Below are positions 18,591 through 28,565 of a stretch of 64,000 bases of DNA, piece by piece (positions within the stretch are counted from its first letter, which is position 1; each line of letters opens with the position of its first letter). Source of the stretch: Faecalimonas sp. Its GTDB lineage: Bacteria > Bacillota > Clostridia > Lachnospirales > Lachnospiraceae. The stretch is from assembly GCA_029264305.1 (NCBI GenBank), contig JARICA010000019.1, positions 20,894 to 84,893 on the forward strand, read 5' to 3'. Under the pieces are notes generated by a model. The model was not told the DNA's origin, ran no database searches, and saw only the letters and a list, made by a program, of their open reading frames with translations. A program made the position numbers and the translations under genes.

Positions 18591-19770
18591 ATACCGAAAG
18601 TTAAAATTAAGTGTTTTATTACAGACTGTATTTGTGACAGCGTTGACAGTATTGGTGGGAACATTTCTTTTGAATTATGTTATCGATGGTATATATAATG
18701 AAAGTTTTGGGAAAATTTTCGTAGATGTACTGATGAATATGGGAGTGGAAAGAGAAACTGCAATACATTGGTATTGGAAGTTTATCGGAAATAATAAAGA
18801 CTTGTTTATGATGGTAGGTTTTTTATCTTTATTTGCTCTATTATTTTATATTGCTCTATCAAAAATGACAAATTATCTTCATCAAATTGAAGAAGGAATT
18901 GAAAATATTATTTCGGATTCTACGGAGCCAGTACATTTGATTACAGAATTACATCCTATTGAAAAGCGACTGAATGAAATTAAAGAAACCCTAAAGAAAA
19001 GAGAAATGGAAGCAATTGAAGCAGAAAATCGGAAAAATGATTTAGTGGTTTTTCTTGCACATGATTTAAAAACGCCATTAACTTCAATTGTAGCATATTT
19101 AAGCATGATTGATTCCCATCCAGAAATGTCAGAAGAAGAGAGAGCGAGATATACACATATTTCGTTGGAAAAGGCAATGCGACTGGGAGAACTAATTAGT
19201 GAATTTTTTGAAATTACAAGATTTAATTTACAAAATATTGAATTAGAAAAAGTGGAATTAAATTTAAGTATGATGTTAGAACAGTTGGCAGATGAATTGT
19301 ATGGAGTTTTACGAGAAAAAAATCTTTTGTGTAAAGTATATACAGAAGAAAATCTTGTCGTTGAGGGAGATCCTGACAAGTTGGCAAGGGTATTTGATAA
19401 TATTTTGAGAAATGCTATTACATATTGTTATCCAGATACTCTTATAGAGATCAAGGCAAAAGATACAGATGATTATATTGAGATTGTATTTATTAATAGA
19501 GGTAAACAAATTCCGCCAGAAAAATTAGATAGATTGTTTGAAAAATTTTATCGTGTAGATAATGCTAGGTCAAGTTCTACAGGCGGTGCTGGATTAGGAT
19601 TAGCGATTGCAAAAGAAATTGTAGAGTTACATTCAGGGACAATATGCGCAGAAAGTAATGAAGAGCAAACAAAATTTATTGTGAGTTTACCGAAAGGGGA
19701 AAAAGATGAAGTTTATTCATATAGCAGACGTGCACTTGGGGGCAAAGGCAGACGCAGGAAAAAAGTATAG
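18568..19770 (+). CDS. VanS-like sensor histidine kinase
   Basis: FLAHDLKTPLTSIVAYLSMI, GGAGLGLAIAKEIVELH; two TM segments. Its 3' end overlaps the next ORF by 65 bp. Confidence 0.9.
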   Translation: MDIKLRNKYRKLKLSVLLQTVFVTALTVLVGTFLLNYVIDGIYNESFGKIFVDVLMNMGVERETAIHWYWKFIGNNKDLFMMVGFLSLFALLFYIALSKMTNYLHQIEEGIENIISDSTEPVHLITELHPIEKRLNEIKETLKKREMEAIEAENRKNDLVVFLAHDLKTPLTSIVAYLSMIDSHPEMSEEERARYTHISLEKAMRLGELISEFFEITRFNLQNIELEKVELNLSMMLEQLADELYGVLREKNLLCKVYTEENLVVEGDPDKLARVFDNILRNAITYCYPDTLIEIKAKDTDDYIEIVFINRGKQIPPEKLDRLFEKFYRVDNARSSSTGGAGLGLAIAKEIVELHSGTICAESNEEQTKFIVSLPKGEKDEVYSYSRRALGGKGRRRKKV

Positions 19771-20761
19771 TGCAAATCGTGGGAATGAAATTTGGGAAAG
19801 TTTTGCAAAAGTGATTGAGATATGTGAACAAAAAGAAATAAATTTATTGCTTATATCTGGGGATTTGTTTCATAGGCAACCACTGTTACGAGAATTGAAG
19901 GAAGTGGATTACCTTTTTTCTAAATTAACAACAACGAAGGTTGTCTTTATAGCAGGAAATCATGATTATGTTAAGTGGAATTCATACTATAGGACATTTC
20001 GATGGAGTAAAAATGTATTTCCACTTTTGAGTGATCGATTAAGTTGTATAGAATTTCCAGAGTATGATACAGCTATTTATGGTTTTAGTTATTATCAGAG
20101 AGAAATTACAGATAGAAAATATGCAAAAGCAAATGCTTGGAAGAAGCAAAAAAATGAAATTCTTTTAGCACATGGAGGAGATGAGAAACACATCCCAATT
20201 AATAGAAACGAATTGATTTCTTTAGGATATGATTACATTGCACTAGGACATATACACAAACCTATGACTATTGAAAAAAATAGAATAGTTTATCCAGGGG
20301 CACTAGAGCCTATTGATAAAAATGATGTAGGTGTACATGGGTATATAGAAGGACAGATTAAAGGTGGTGTGGTTACAACAAGATTTGTGCCATTTGCTTT
20401 ACGAGAATATGTGCACATGTGTTTAGAAATAGATGAGACTGTAACGAATATGCAGTTGAGAGAAATTATAAAAATATCTATAGAAAAACGGGGAATAAAA
20501 AATATGTATAAAATTATTCTTAAAGGGTTTAGAAATGCAGATATTGAATTTGATGTTTCTAATACCGATCCGTTTGGAAATATTTTAGAAATTGTTGATA
20601 AGACAAAACCGGCATATCACTTTGAAGAGTTGAAAGAGAAAAATAAGGACAATTTACTTGGAAAGTATATTGAAAGTATGGGAAATTGTGAATTAGATAG
20701 TTTAGAATATATGGCTCTTTATGAAGGAGTGTCGGCACTTTTGGAAACAAAGAAGGGATAA
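19706..20761 (+). CDS. metallophosphoesterase / SbcD-like (YhaO-type) DNA repair exonuclease
   Basis: MKFIHIADVHLGAKADAGKKYSANRGNEIWESF, LISGDLFHRQP, AGNHDYVKW, ALGHIHKP. Confidence 0.9.
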   Translation: MKFIHIADVHLGAKADAGKKYSANRGNEIWESFAKVIEICEQKEINLLLISGDLFHRQPLLRELKEVDYLFSKLTTTKVVFIAGNHDYVKWNSYYRTFRWSKNVFPLLSDRLSCIEFPEYDTAIYGFSYYQREITDRKYAKANAWKKQKNEILLAHGGDEKHIPINRNELISLGYDYIALGHIHKPMTIEKNRIVYPGALEPIDKNDVGVHGYIEGQIKGGVVTTRFVPFALREYVHMCLEIDETVTNMQLREIIKISIEKRGIKNMYKIILKGFRNADIEFDVSNTDPFGNILEIVDKTKPAYHFEELKEKNKDNLLGKYIESMGNCELDSLEYMALYEGVSALLETKKG

Positions 20762-20768
20762 CAAAGGA

Positions 20769-22256
20769 ATGAAGTTACTGGAAACCATTATAAAAAACTT
20801 TGGGAAAATTTCAGGGAAATCATGGAAATTTACAGAAGGAATAAATGTGATATATGGTGAAAATGAATCTGGAAAGACAACTTTGTATACATTTATTAAA
20901 AGTATGTTTTTTGGTTTGGAACGAGGGAGAGGACGAGCATCTTTAAATGATGAGTTTAGTCAGTATGAACCCTGGGAAAACCCTAATTTTTATGCAGGAA
21001 TATTACGTTTTTCATGTGGAAATAGAAAATTTCGTCTAGAACGAAATTTTGATAAATATTCTAAAAGTGTAAATCTGATTTGTGAAGATGATGGAGAAGA
21101 GCTATCTGTGGAAAAAGGAGATCTGCAAATTCTCCTTGAAGGACAAACATTGGATATGTTTGAAAATACAGTTTCTATAGGACAATTGAAGGCTAAGACA
21201 GATCAAAGTCTTGCAAGCAGACTTCAAGACTATGCTACGAATTATTATACAACAGGCGATGGAGAAATCCATTTAGAGGAAGCGTTGAAATATTTAAATA
21301 ATAAAAAGAAAGAAATAGAGAAACAATTTAAAGAAGAATTAATAAAAGTAGATAGAAAACGTGAAGAGGTTGCCTTAGAATCATCTTATGTTTGGAGAGA
21401 TATTCATAAAATAGAACAGAAATTAGAAGCAATAGATGAAGAAATTAAAGTAAAAGAATTACAAGAAAAGAAGAAAGAGGAAAAACCTAAATGGAGAGTG
21501 CATCCTATGGAAGTACTTGGCATTTTAGTTTGTTTTATGGCCATTATTATTTTTATTCCTCGTCCTTGGAATTATCTTATTGTAATTGTGGGAGCTTTGG
21601 CAGAAGGGATTTATATTTGGAATAGAATGAAAGAAGGCGGAAAAAACGAGGAAGATATTGAAAATGAAAATACCATTCGAAAATTGCGCTGGGAAAGAAA
21701 TCATGTTTTTGAGGAACTAAAAGAAAAGCAAGTGCAACATAGTAATCTTGAAGAACAGTTGGAAGAATTACAAGAAGAAAACGAAGAGCATAAGGATTGG
21801 AAACGAAAAAAAGAGGCAATTGATTTGGCTGCCGCAAAATTAGTTGAAGTTTCAAAATGTATGCAAAAAAGTCTAGGACAGGTATTAAATGAAAAAACTT
21901 CTGAGATTATTCAGCAGATCACAGGTGGAAAATATAAGCGTTTGCTTATAGAGGATAATTTGAAAATAAGTTTATTGACAGAAGAGAAAAAGATTCCTAT
22001 TGAAAGAGTAAGTCGGGGAACGATAGAGCAAATTTACTTTGCATTGCGTATGGCATCTATTGAAATTATGACAGAAGAAGATTTTCCAGTTATTTTAGAT
22101 GAAACATTTGCATTTTATGATGAAAAGAGATTACAGTATACTTTGAAATGGTTATCAGAAAATAAAAAGCAGGTGTTATTATTTACCTGTCAGAAACGAG
22201 AAGAAGAATTATTAGAAAAAATGGGAATTTCATATACACATCATGAATGTAGATAA
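20769..22256 (+). CDS. AAA ATPase, SbcC/YhaN-like, short coiled coil with internal TM hairpin
   Basis: Walker A GENESGKTT; signature VSRGTIEQIYFALRMA; Walker B FPVILDETFAFYD; central hydrophobic VHPMEVLGILVCFMAIIIFIPRPWNYLIVIVGALAEGIYIW. Confidence 0.85.
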   Translation: MKLLETIIKNFGKISGKSWKFTEGINVIYGENESGKTTLYTFIKSMFFGLERGRGRASLNDEFSQYEPWENPNFYAGILRFSCGNRKFRLERNFDKYSKSVNLICEDDGEELSVEKGDLQILLEGQTLDMFENTVSIGQLKAKTDQSLASRLQDYATNYYTTGDGEIHLEEALKYLNNKKKEIEKQFKEELIKVDRKREEVALESSYVWRDIHKIEQKLEAIDEEIKVKELQEKKKEEKPKWRVHPMEVLGILVCFMAIIIFIPRPWNYLIVIVGALAEGIYIWNRMKEGGKNEEDIENENTIRKLRWERNHVFEELKEKQVQHSNLEEQLEELQEENEEHKDWKRKKEAIDLAAAKLVEVSKCMQKSLGQVLNEKTSEIIQQITGGKYKRLLIEDNLKISLLTEEKKIPIERVSRGTIEQIYFALRMASIEIMTEEDFPVILDETFAFYDEKRLQYTLKWLSENKKQVLLFTCQKREEELLEKMGISYTHHECR

Positions 22257-22293
22257 TAAAAAGATTGCACTTTTGTGCAATCTTTTTATTATC
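22255..22293. terminator. bidirectional terminator
   Basis: ataataaaaagattgcacttttgtgcaatctttttattat. Confidence 0.85.
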
Positions 22294-22306
22294 TATTCTA
22301 TTAGAT

Positions 22307-23491
22307 TTAGATACGTTCTCCGTTACGATACTTTTCAACTATATGTTGAATACGTTCGTTTGGACTTAAAATAGAACTTAAAGAACCATCATGATTTAAT
22401 GTATCGATAACTAAAGCAATATATTTGCTCATATCACAGTTAATATAATATGGTTTACTTAATAATTCAGGTGTTTGATAAATTAAGTTTGTTGTTAAAA
22501 TACCATGAATAATACCGTCTTCATATGCTTTATCAAATTTAGCAAGACCATTTGTAAATAAACCAAATGTTGCAGCAGCAAAGATACGTTTGGCTTTTCT
22601 TCGTTTCAATTCAGTCGCAACATCAATAATACTATCACCAGAAGAAATCATATCATCAATGATAATAACATCTTTTCCTTCTACATCAGAACCTAAAAAT
22701 TCATGTGCAACAATAGGATTACGTCCATCTACGATTTGTGTGTAATCGCGACGTTTATAAAACATACCCATATCAAGACCAAGAACGTTTGCAAGGTAAA
22801 CAGCACGGCTTGTACCACCTTCATCAGGGCTAATTGCCATCATATGTTTGCTATCAATTTGTAAATCAGGAACTGCACGCAAAAGTCCTTTAACAAATTG
22901 ATAAGTTGGACGAATTGTTTCAAATCCACTAAGTGGAATTGCATTTTGTACACGAGGGTCATGCGCATCAAATGTAATAATGTTATCTACACCCATGTAA
23001 ACAAGTTCTTGTAAAGCAAGAGCACAGTCTAATGATTCTCGACTACTTCTCTTGTGTTGGCGGCTTTCGTAAAGGAATGGCATAATAACATTGATGCGAC
23101 GTCCTTTTCCACCAATTGCAGCAATAATTCTTTTTAAGTTTTGGAAATGATCATCAGGTGACATATGATTTTTATGACCTGAAAGAGAGTAAGTTAAACT
23201 ATAATTACAAACATCAACCATAAGATATAAATCTTTACCTCTTACAGATTCATTGATAATTCCTTTTGCTTCTCCAGAACCAAAACGTGGAACTTTTGCA
23301 TCAATAAGGTAAGAGTCTTTTTTGTATCCTGTGAAAACTTCAGATGTAGATATATCTAGCGTGCTTTCATTACGCCATTTTACAAGATAATCATTTACCT
23401 TATTTCCTAGTGCTTGGCAGCCATCAACAGCAATAATACCAAGAGCTCCTACAGGGATGTTTTCTAAGTTGCGTTCTTTTCGGTGTAACAT
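22307..23491 (-). CDS. prs: ribose-phosphate pyrophosphokinase
   Basis: FGSGEAKGIINESVRGKDLYLMVDV, RESLDCALALQELV, DVEGKDVIIIDDMISSGDSIIDVATELKRR. Confidence 0.93.
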   Translation of the reverse strand: MLHRKERNLENIPVGALGIIAVDGCQALGNKVNDYLVKWRNESTLDISTSEVFTGYKKDSYLIDAKVPRFGSGEAKGIINESVRGKDLYLMVDVCNYSLTYSLSGHKNHMSPDDHFQNLKRIIAAIGGKGRRINVIMPFLYESRQHKRSSRESLDCALALQELVYMGVDNIITFDAHDPRVQNAIPLSGFETIRPTYQFVKGLLRAVPDLQIDSKHMMAISPDEGGTSRAVYLANVLGLDMGMFYKRRDYTQIVDGRNPIVAHEFLGSDVEGKDVIIIDDMISSGDSIIDVATELKRRKAKRIFAAATFGLFTNGLAKFDKAYEDGIIHGILTTNLIYQTPELLSKPYYINCDMSKYIALVIDTLNHDGSLSSILSPNERIQHIVEKYRNGERI

Positions 23492-24486
23492 TAGTTTGCC
23501 TCCATATTCATTAGTTTCTTCTTTAGGCGAATATCATCGCCTATAAGTTTTAAAAGTTTGTAGTTACTTGTAATGCGTGAGAATGTACGCTGTGAATAAT
23601 AATCTGAAAAAGTTTCCAATGCAAGATTTGTTGAAATAATTGTAGATTTTTTTTTCAGAAGGCGTTCATTCAAGCATAAAAATAATTGTGAAGTAGTAAA
23701 TGAATTAGATAATTCAGTTCCTAAATCATCAATAATTAGCAAATCACAGTCGAAGATATGAGAATTCATCACTTCGGCAGTTTCATCTCTTCCGAATTTA
23801 CTTTTTTCAAAGATGTTAAAAAGTTCAAATGCAGTAAAATAAATTACAGAATGAGATTTATCAATAAGTTCTTTTGCGATGCAGTTCGAGAGAAACGTTT
23901 TTCCTACCCCTGTATCTCCATAGAGAAACAGGTTTTCAAAATTTTCATTAAAATTTTCTACAAACTCAAGACAAGTTTGATAAGCTTTTTTAATAGCGGT
24001 CAATGAGGATAGACCACTTTTTGCATCAACAAAATTATCAGAATAGTAATCAAAAGAAAAAGTATCAAAATTTTCTTTTTTTAGAATCTCTTTCAGATTA
24101 GATTGGGTATATAAAAGATCAATAGTTGCTTGTCTAAAGCAAATACATTTTTCGTTACCAATATAACCTGTATCTTTGCACAATGCACATTCATAAACAG
24201 GTTCAAGATAATTTTCTGGATATCCATTTTTTATAAGTAAATCCGATTTTTCTTGACAAAGAGTATTTAATTGTACACGAAACTCTTCTAAAGCGTGAAT
24301 ATCTCCATCAAGAAACTTACGGGCATATTTTACTCCAAGCATAGAAATAGAATCCTCAAGGTTCTTAAACTTGGGAATCTTTTCATAAATTTCATTATAG
24401 CGTTTCGTTAAAATATTTTGACTATGTAACTGCTTCTGTTCATAGTTACGCATAATCATATCATGTTGAGCGTTTTTTAATGCCAC
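23491..24486 (-). CDS. DnaC/DnaI-like ATP-binding helicase loader
   Basis: FLYGDTGVGKTFLSNCIAKEL, LLIIDDLGTE, zinc-like CALCKDTGYIGNEKCIC. Confidence 0.88.
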   Translation of the reverse strand: MALKNAQHDMIMRNYEQKQLHSQNILTKRYNEIYEKIPKFKNLEDSISMLGVKYARKFLDGDIHALEEFRVQLNTLCQEKSDLLIKNGYPENYLEPVYECALCKDTGYIGNEKCICFRQATIDLLYTQSNLKEILKKENFDTFSFDYYSDNFVDAKSGLSSLTAIKKAYQTCLEFVENFNENFENLFLYGDTGVGKTFLSNCIAKELIDKSHSVIYFTAFELFNIFEKSKFGRDETAEVMNSHIFDCDLLIIDDLGTELSNSFTTSQLFLCLNERLLKKKSTIISTNLALETFSDYYSQRTFSRITSNYKLLKLIGDDIRLKKKLMNMEAN

Positions 24487-24501
24487 GATACTCTCCTTTA
24501 A

Positions 24502-25554
24502 TTATTGATTTAAAAGTTGTTTTTCCAAAGAATCATAATCATAAGTACGACCTTCAAAGTTGTTAAATTTATTCTTTACAACAGGTCTTGTCTCTGCTCT
24601 TCTATGAATTACTGTTTGTCTATGAGCAGAATCTAGGCGTTGTAAATCAGCAAGATGATGCACGTTGGACGTAATCCATTTTTTTAAAATAGAATCGGTA
24701 TATTCAAAACTTGGTTGGTGCAGTTTTGCCATTGTGCGATTACATGCTTCGATGATTAAATCTAGAGTAAATCCATATTCTTCTGTCCATTTTTTGATAT
24801 AAGCTAATTCTGGTGCGGCAGCAGAACGTCCTTTAATTCCAAAAGCATTTAAAATTGAATAGCAGTTTTTGTTATAAAATTTTGAACTATTTCTTGCTTC
24901 TTCTACCGTTGTGATATTTTCTTCTGACCATGCAAGAGCTACTTTTTGAATATAATGGATACTTTTGTGTCCATTTTCCACACAGTATTCAATTAGGTAT
25001 TCTACAAGTTCTGCAGAAAAATGCAAGTTGTCATAAAAATAAGTGATGGATTCAATATCTGTTGCTGATAATGTTTTTCCAAGATACTGTTCAGCAATAA
25101 ATAACAAAGATTTTAATTCTTTCCGATTCTTAACTTGTTCAATATTAGAATTCTTTGTAGAAGGTTTTTCCTCGGTAAGTTTTTCAGGTATAACAATTGG
25201 TGTTGGTTCAGTAATAGGAGTGAGTTCTTCAATAGTACTTTCATTCTCCGTCTCAGTTGGTATACCACCTACGTTAATACTGTCAATTTCGTTATTAGAA
25301 GTATAAGTAAGAGTAATCAATCCTTCTTTTTCCCAGTATTTTAAAGCACGCAAAATATCCTTTTCTGTATTCTCAAGGCAATCAGCAATAGTAGAGATTG
25401 TCACAGTGGTACATGGATTTTGCAAATGACGAAGCAATAGCAGATACACTTTCACATATTCGCCATTTGCACGTGCCATATAATTATCTATAAAATCATT
25501 TTCAATACATGTAGAATTCATCTGAAGATGATTGTGTAATTTTAATGCTTTCAT
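24502..25554 (-). CDS. DnaD/DnaB-domain replication protein
   Basis: DnaD-like C-terminal repeats (YLIEYCVENGHKSIHYIQKVALAWSEENITTVEEA; WTSNVHHLADLQRLD-like). Sits upstream of the dnaI-like gene. Confidence 0.85.
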   Translation of the reverse strand: MKALKLHNHLQMNSTCIENDFIDNYMARANGEYVKVYLLLLRHLQNPCTTVTISTIADCLENTEKDILRALKYWEKEGLITLTYTSNNEIDSINVGGIPTETENESTIEELTPITEPTPIVIPEKLTEEKPSTKNSNIEQVKNRKELKSLLFIAEQYLGKTLSATDIESITYFYDNLHFSAELVEYLIEYCVENGHKSIHYIQKVALAWSEENITTVEEARNSSKFYNKNCYSILNAFGIKGRSAAAPELAYIKKWTEEYGFTLDLIIEACNRTMAKLHQPSFEYTDSILKKWITSNVHHLADLQRLDSAHRQTVIHRRAETRPVVKNKFNNFEGRTYDYDSLEKQLLNQ

Positions 25555-25602
25555 TGTATCTTTACCCCTTCAAAAAGTAAGTTCTTCTTCGTTCGTATGC
25601 GT

Positions 25603-25630
25603 ATTATAACACTATATTAGCATAGGACAA
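25603..25630 (-). promoter_or_regulatory. promoter for the dnaD-like/dnaI-like/prs transcription unit
   Basis: Minus strand TTGTCC - 16 bp - TATAAT. Confidence 0.5.
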
Positions 25631-25660
25631 AGAACTTTTCGGTGGAAAACTTAGCTTTTT

Positions 25661-25693
25661 TGTGGATAAAAAAAATGTGGATAATGTGGATAA
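25661..25693 (-). promoter_or_regulatory. cluster of three consensus DnaA boxes
   Basis: TGTGGATAA (complement TTATCCACA) at 25661-25669, 25676-25684 and 25685-25693. Confidence 0.75.
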
Positions 25694-27079
25694 CTATGTG
25701 GAAAGTAATGATTCTCCAATGTTTACAACGTCTCCAGCACCCATAGTTATCAACAAATCATCGGGGATACAGTGTTTAAGCACAAAATTTTCCACTGATT
25801 TAAAATCAGGAAAATAGTGTGCATCTGTTCCTAATTTTTGAATTTCTTCAGCAAGAATTTCGGAAGACATTCCTAAAGTATCTGTTTCTCTAGCTGCGTA
25901 AATATCAACAAGGAGGACATGATCTGCTAGAGAAAGAGCTTCTGCAAATTCATGGAAAAAGGCCTTCGTCCTTGTATAAGTATGTGGTTGGAAAATACAC
26001 CAAGTTTCTCTGTGTGGATAATGTTTTACAGAAGAAAGTGTAGCTGTAATTTCTGTAGGATGATGTGCATAATCATCAATAATTGTAAATCCATTTTTTT
26101 CGCCTTTGTATTCAAAGCGTCTATCTGTTCCAGAGAAAGATAAAAGTCCTTTTTTTATTGAAGTTAAAGGAACTTCTGTAAGTTCTCCTACTGCGATAGC
26201 TGCAAGAGCATTAGATATATTGTGATCTCCTGTAACAGAAAGAGAGATGCGATCAATAAATTCTCCAAAACGGAAAAAGTCAAAAGAAGGACAACCTGTC
26301 TCATGGTAAGAGATATTTTTTGCACAATAATCATAATCGCCGTTTAGACCATAAGTTAAGATACGACAAGTAAGTCCATCTGTGATAGAATTTATATTTT
26401 TAATTTCACCGTTAATTACAAGAGTGCCTTCCTCATTTTGAGGGAGTAATTGTGCAAAACGATGGAAAGAGTGACGAATATCGTGAATATCTTTAAAAAA
26501 GTCCATATGATCTTCTTCCACATTTAAGATAACACTTATCTTTGGAAGAAAGTGTAAAAAACTATTTGTATATTCACAAGCTTCAGTAACAAATATGCCT
26601 GAATTACCTACACGAATATTTCCATTAATTGCTTTTAAGATACCACCAACAGAAATAGTAGGATCTTTTTCTCCAGCTAAAAGGACATGAGATAACATGG
26701 AAGTGGTAGTTGTCTTTCCATGTGTCCCGGAAACGGCGATCGGACATTCGTAGTTTGTCATCAATTGTCCAAGAAGTTCGGCACGAGATAACATTGGGAT
26801 ATTTTGACGAACAGCTTCTGCAAATTCTTCATTATCTTCATGAATAGCAGCTGTATAAATGACAACATCAATACCGCTAACAATATTGGCTGCTTTTTGT
26901 CCGTAAAAAATATTGGCACCTTTTTTAGTGAGATGTTGCGTAAGAGAAGATTCCTTATTGTCTGACCCAGAAACAGTAAAGGATTCTTTTAATAAAATTT
27001 CAGCCAAACCACTCATACTGATTCCACCGATACCGATAAAATGCACATGGATTGGCTTTTTAAAATCAATTTTATACAT
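25694..27079 (-). CDS. murC: UDP-N-acetylmuramate--L-alanine ligase
   Basis: VHFIGIGGISMSGLAEILL, SGTHGKTTTTSMLSHVL, NVEEDHMDFF, DDYAHHPTEI. Confidence 0.95.
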   Translation of the reverse strand: MYKIDFKKPIHVHFIGIGGISMSGLAEILLKESFTVSGSDNKESSLTQHLTKKGANIFYGQKAANIVSGIDVVIYTAAIHEDNEEFAEAVRQNIPMLSRAELLGQLMTNYECPIAVSGTHGKTTTTSMLSHVLLAGEKDPTISVGGILKAINGNIRVGNSGIFVTEACEYTNSFLHFLPKISVILNVEEDHMDFFKDIHDIRHSFHRFAQLLPQNEEGTLVINGEIKNINSITDGLTCRILTYGLNGDYDYCAKNISYHETGCPSFDFFRFGEFIDRISLSVTGDHNISNALAAIAVGELTEVPLTSIKKGLLSFSGTDRRFEYKGEKNGFTIIDDYAHHPTEITATLSSVKHYPHRETWCIFQPHTYTRTKAFFHEFAEALSLADHVLLVDIYAARETDTLGMSSEILAEEIQKLGTDAHYFPDFKSVENFVLKHCIPDDLLITMGAGDVVNIGESLLST

Positions 27080-27291
27080 AAAAATGCTCCCCATTCTTTT
27101 TTTTACATTTTTTAACATATTTTATAGTCTACGATTATATTATAACTATTGTAGGATAAAATGCCAAGCCATTTCTTTTTGTCATAATTGTATGAAAAAA
27201 GAAAAAAACATTCAAAGAAATTGTAAAAAATGTTCACGGATGGGTTTGTGTGTGATATAATAAAATTATTATTACTGGAAGGGGCGATGAC

Positions 27292-28563
27292 ATGATAAAA
27301 AAGGAAATGATAGCAATGCTTTTAGCAGGCGGACAAGGAAGTAGACTTGGCGTTTTAACAGCAAAAGTAGCGAAGCCTGCAGTTTCGTTTGGTGGAAAAT
27401 ATAGAATTATAGATTTTCCGTTAAGTAACTGTATCAACTCTGGAATTGATACAGTAGGGGTATTGACGCAGTATCAACCATTAAGATTAAATACACATAT
27501 TGGAATTGGGATACCATGGGATTTAGATCGCAATGTAGGAGGAGTAACGGTATTACCTCCGTATGAAAAAAGTACAAGTAGTGAGTGGTATTCGGGAACA
27601 GCAAATGCTATTTATCAAAATTTGGATTATATGAGTGCATACAATCCAGATTATGTCTTGATTTTGTCTGGAGATCATATTTATAAAATGGATTACGAAG
27701 TAATGTTGGATTTTCATAAAGAAAATAATGCAGATGTTACTATAGCAGCAATGCCAGTGCCATTAGAAGAAGCAAGTCGTTTTGGTATTGTAATTACGGA
27801 TGAAGAAGGAAAAATTGAAGATTTTGAAGAGAAGCCAGCACAGCCAAGAAGTAATTTAGCGTCTATGGGAATTTATATTTTTAGTTGGCCAGTTTTAAAG
27901 CAGGCTTTGCAAGATTTATCAAGTCAGCCAAATTGTGATTTTGGAAAACATATTATTCCATATTGTCACAGCAAAAATCAGAGATTATTCGCATATGAAT
28001 ATAATGGATATTGGAAAGATGTTGGAACATTAAGTTCGTATTGGGAAGCGAACATGGAATTAATCGATATTATTCCAGAATTTAATTTATATGAAGAGTT
28101 TTGGAAGATTTATACAAATTCGGGTGTACTTCCACCGAATTATGTTTCGGATCAATCAGTGGTTGAAAGAAGTATTATTTGTAATGGTGCTAGTGTTTAT
28201 GGTGAGGTACATAATTCCATTTTAGGTTCAAGGGTACGTATTGGAAAAGGAACAATCATAAGAGATTCCATTATTATGAATGAAACAGAAATTGGCGAGA
28301 ATTGTGTGGTGGACAAAGCAATTATTGCAGAAACCGTAAAGATTGGAAATAATGTTACTATCGGAATAGGAAGTGACAAGCCAAATAAAATGCGTCCAGA
28401 TATTTATAATTCAGGATTGACAACAATAGGAGAAAAAAGTGTAATCCCGTCGGATGTACAAATAGGAAAAAATACCGCCATTAGTGGTGTGACATCAAAA
28501 GAAGATTATGTAGGTGGAGTGCTTGAAAGTGGTGAAACATTAATAAAGGCAGGTGAAAGATAG
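27292..28563 (+). CDS. glgC: glucose-1-phosphate adenylyltransferase
   Basis: [43 protein letters not shown]. Confidence 0.95.
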   Translation: MIKKEMIAMLLAGGQGSRLGVLTAKVAKPAVSFGGKYRIIDFPLSNCINSGIDTVGVLTQYQPLRLNTHIGIGIPWDLDRNVGGVTVLPPYEKSTSSEWYSGTANAIYQNLDYMSAYNPDYVLILSGDHIYKMDYEVMLDFHKENNADVTIAAMPVPLEEASRFGIVITDEEGKIEDFEEKPAQPRSNLASMGIYIFSWPVLKQALQDLSSQPNCDFGKHIIPYCHSKNQRLFAYEYNGYWKDVGTLSSYWEANMELIDIIPEFNLYEEFWKIYTNSGVLPPNYVSDQSVVERSIICNGASVYGEVHNSILGSRVRIGKGTIIRDSIIMNETEIGENCVVDKAIIAETVKIGNNVTIGIGSDKPNKMRPDIYNSGLTTIGEKSVIPSDVQIGKNTAISGVTSKEDYVGGVLESGETLIKAGER

Positions 28564-28565
28564 GT

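Noticed and set aside
17901-19770. Vancomycin-resistance operon
   Set aside because: Only VanR/VanS-like regulators are present; no D-Ala-D-Lac/D-Ser ligase, VanX/Y/T or dehydrogenase is nearby.
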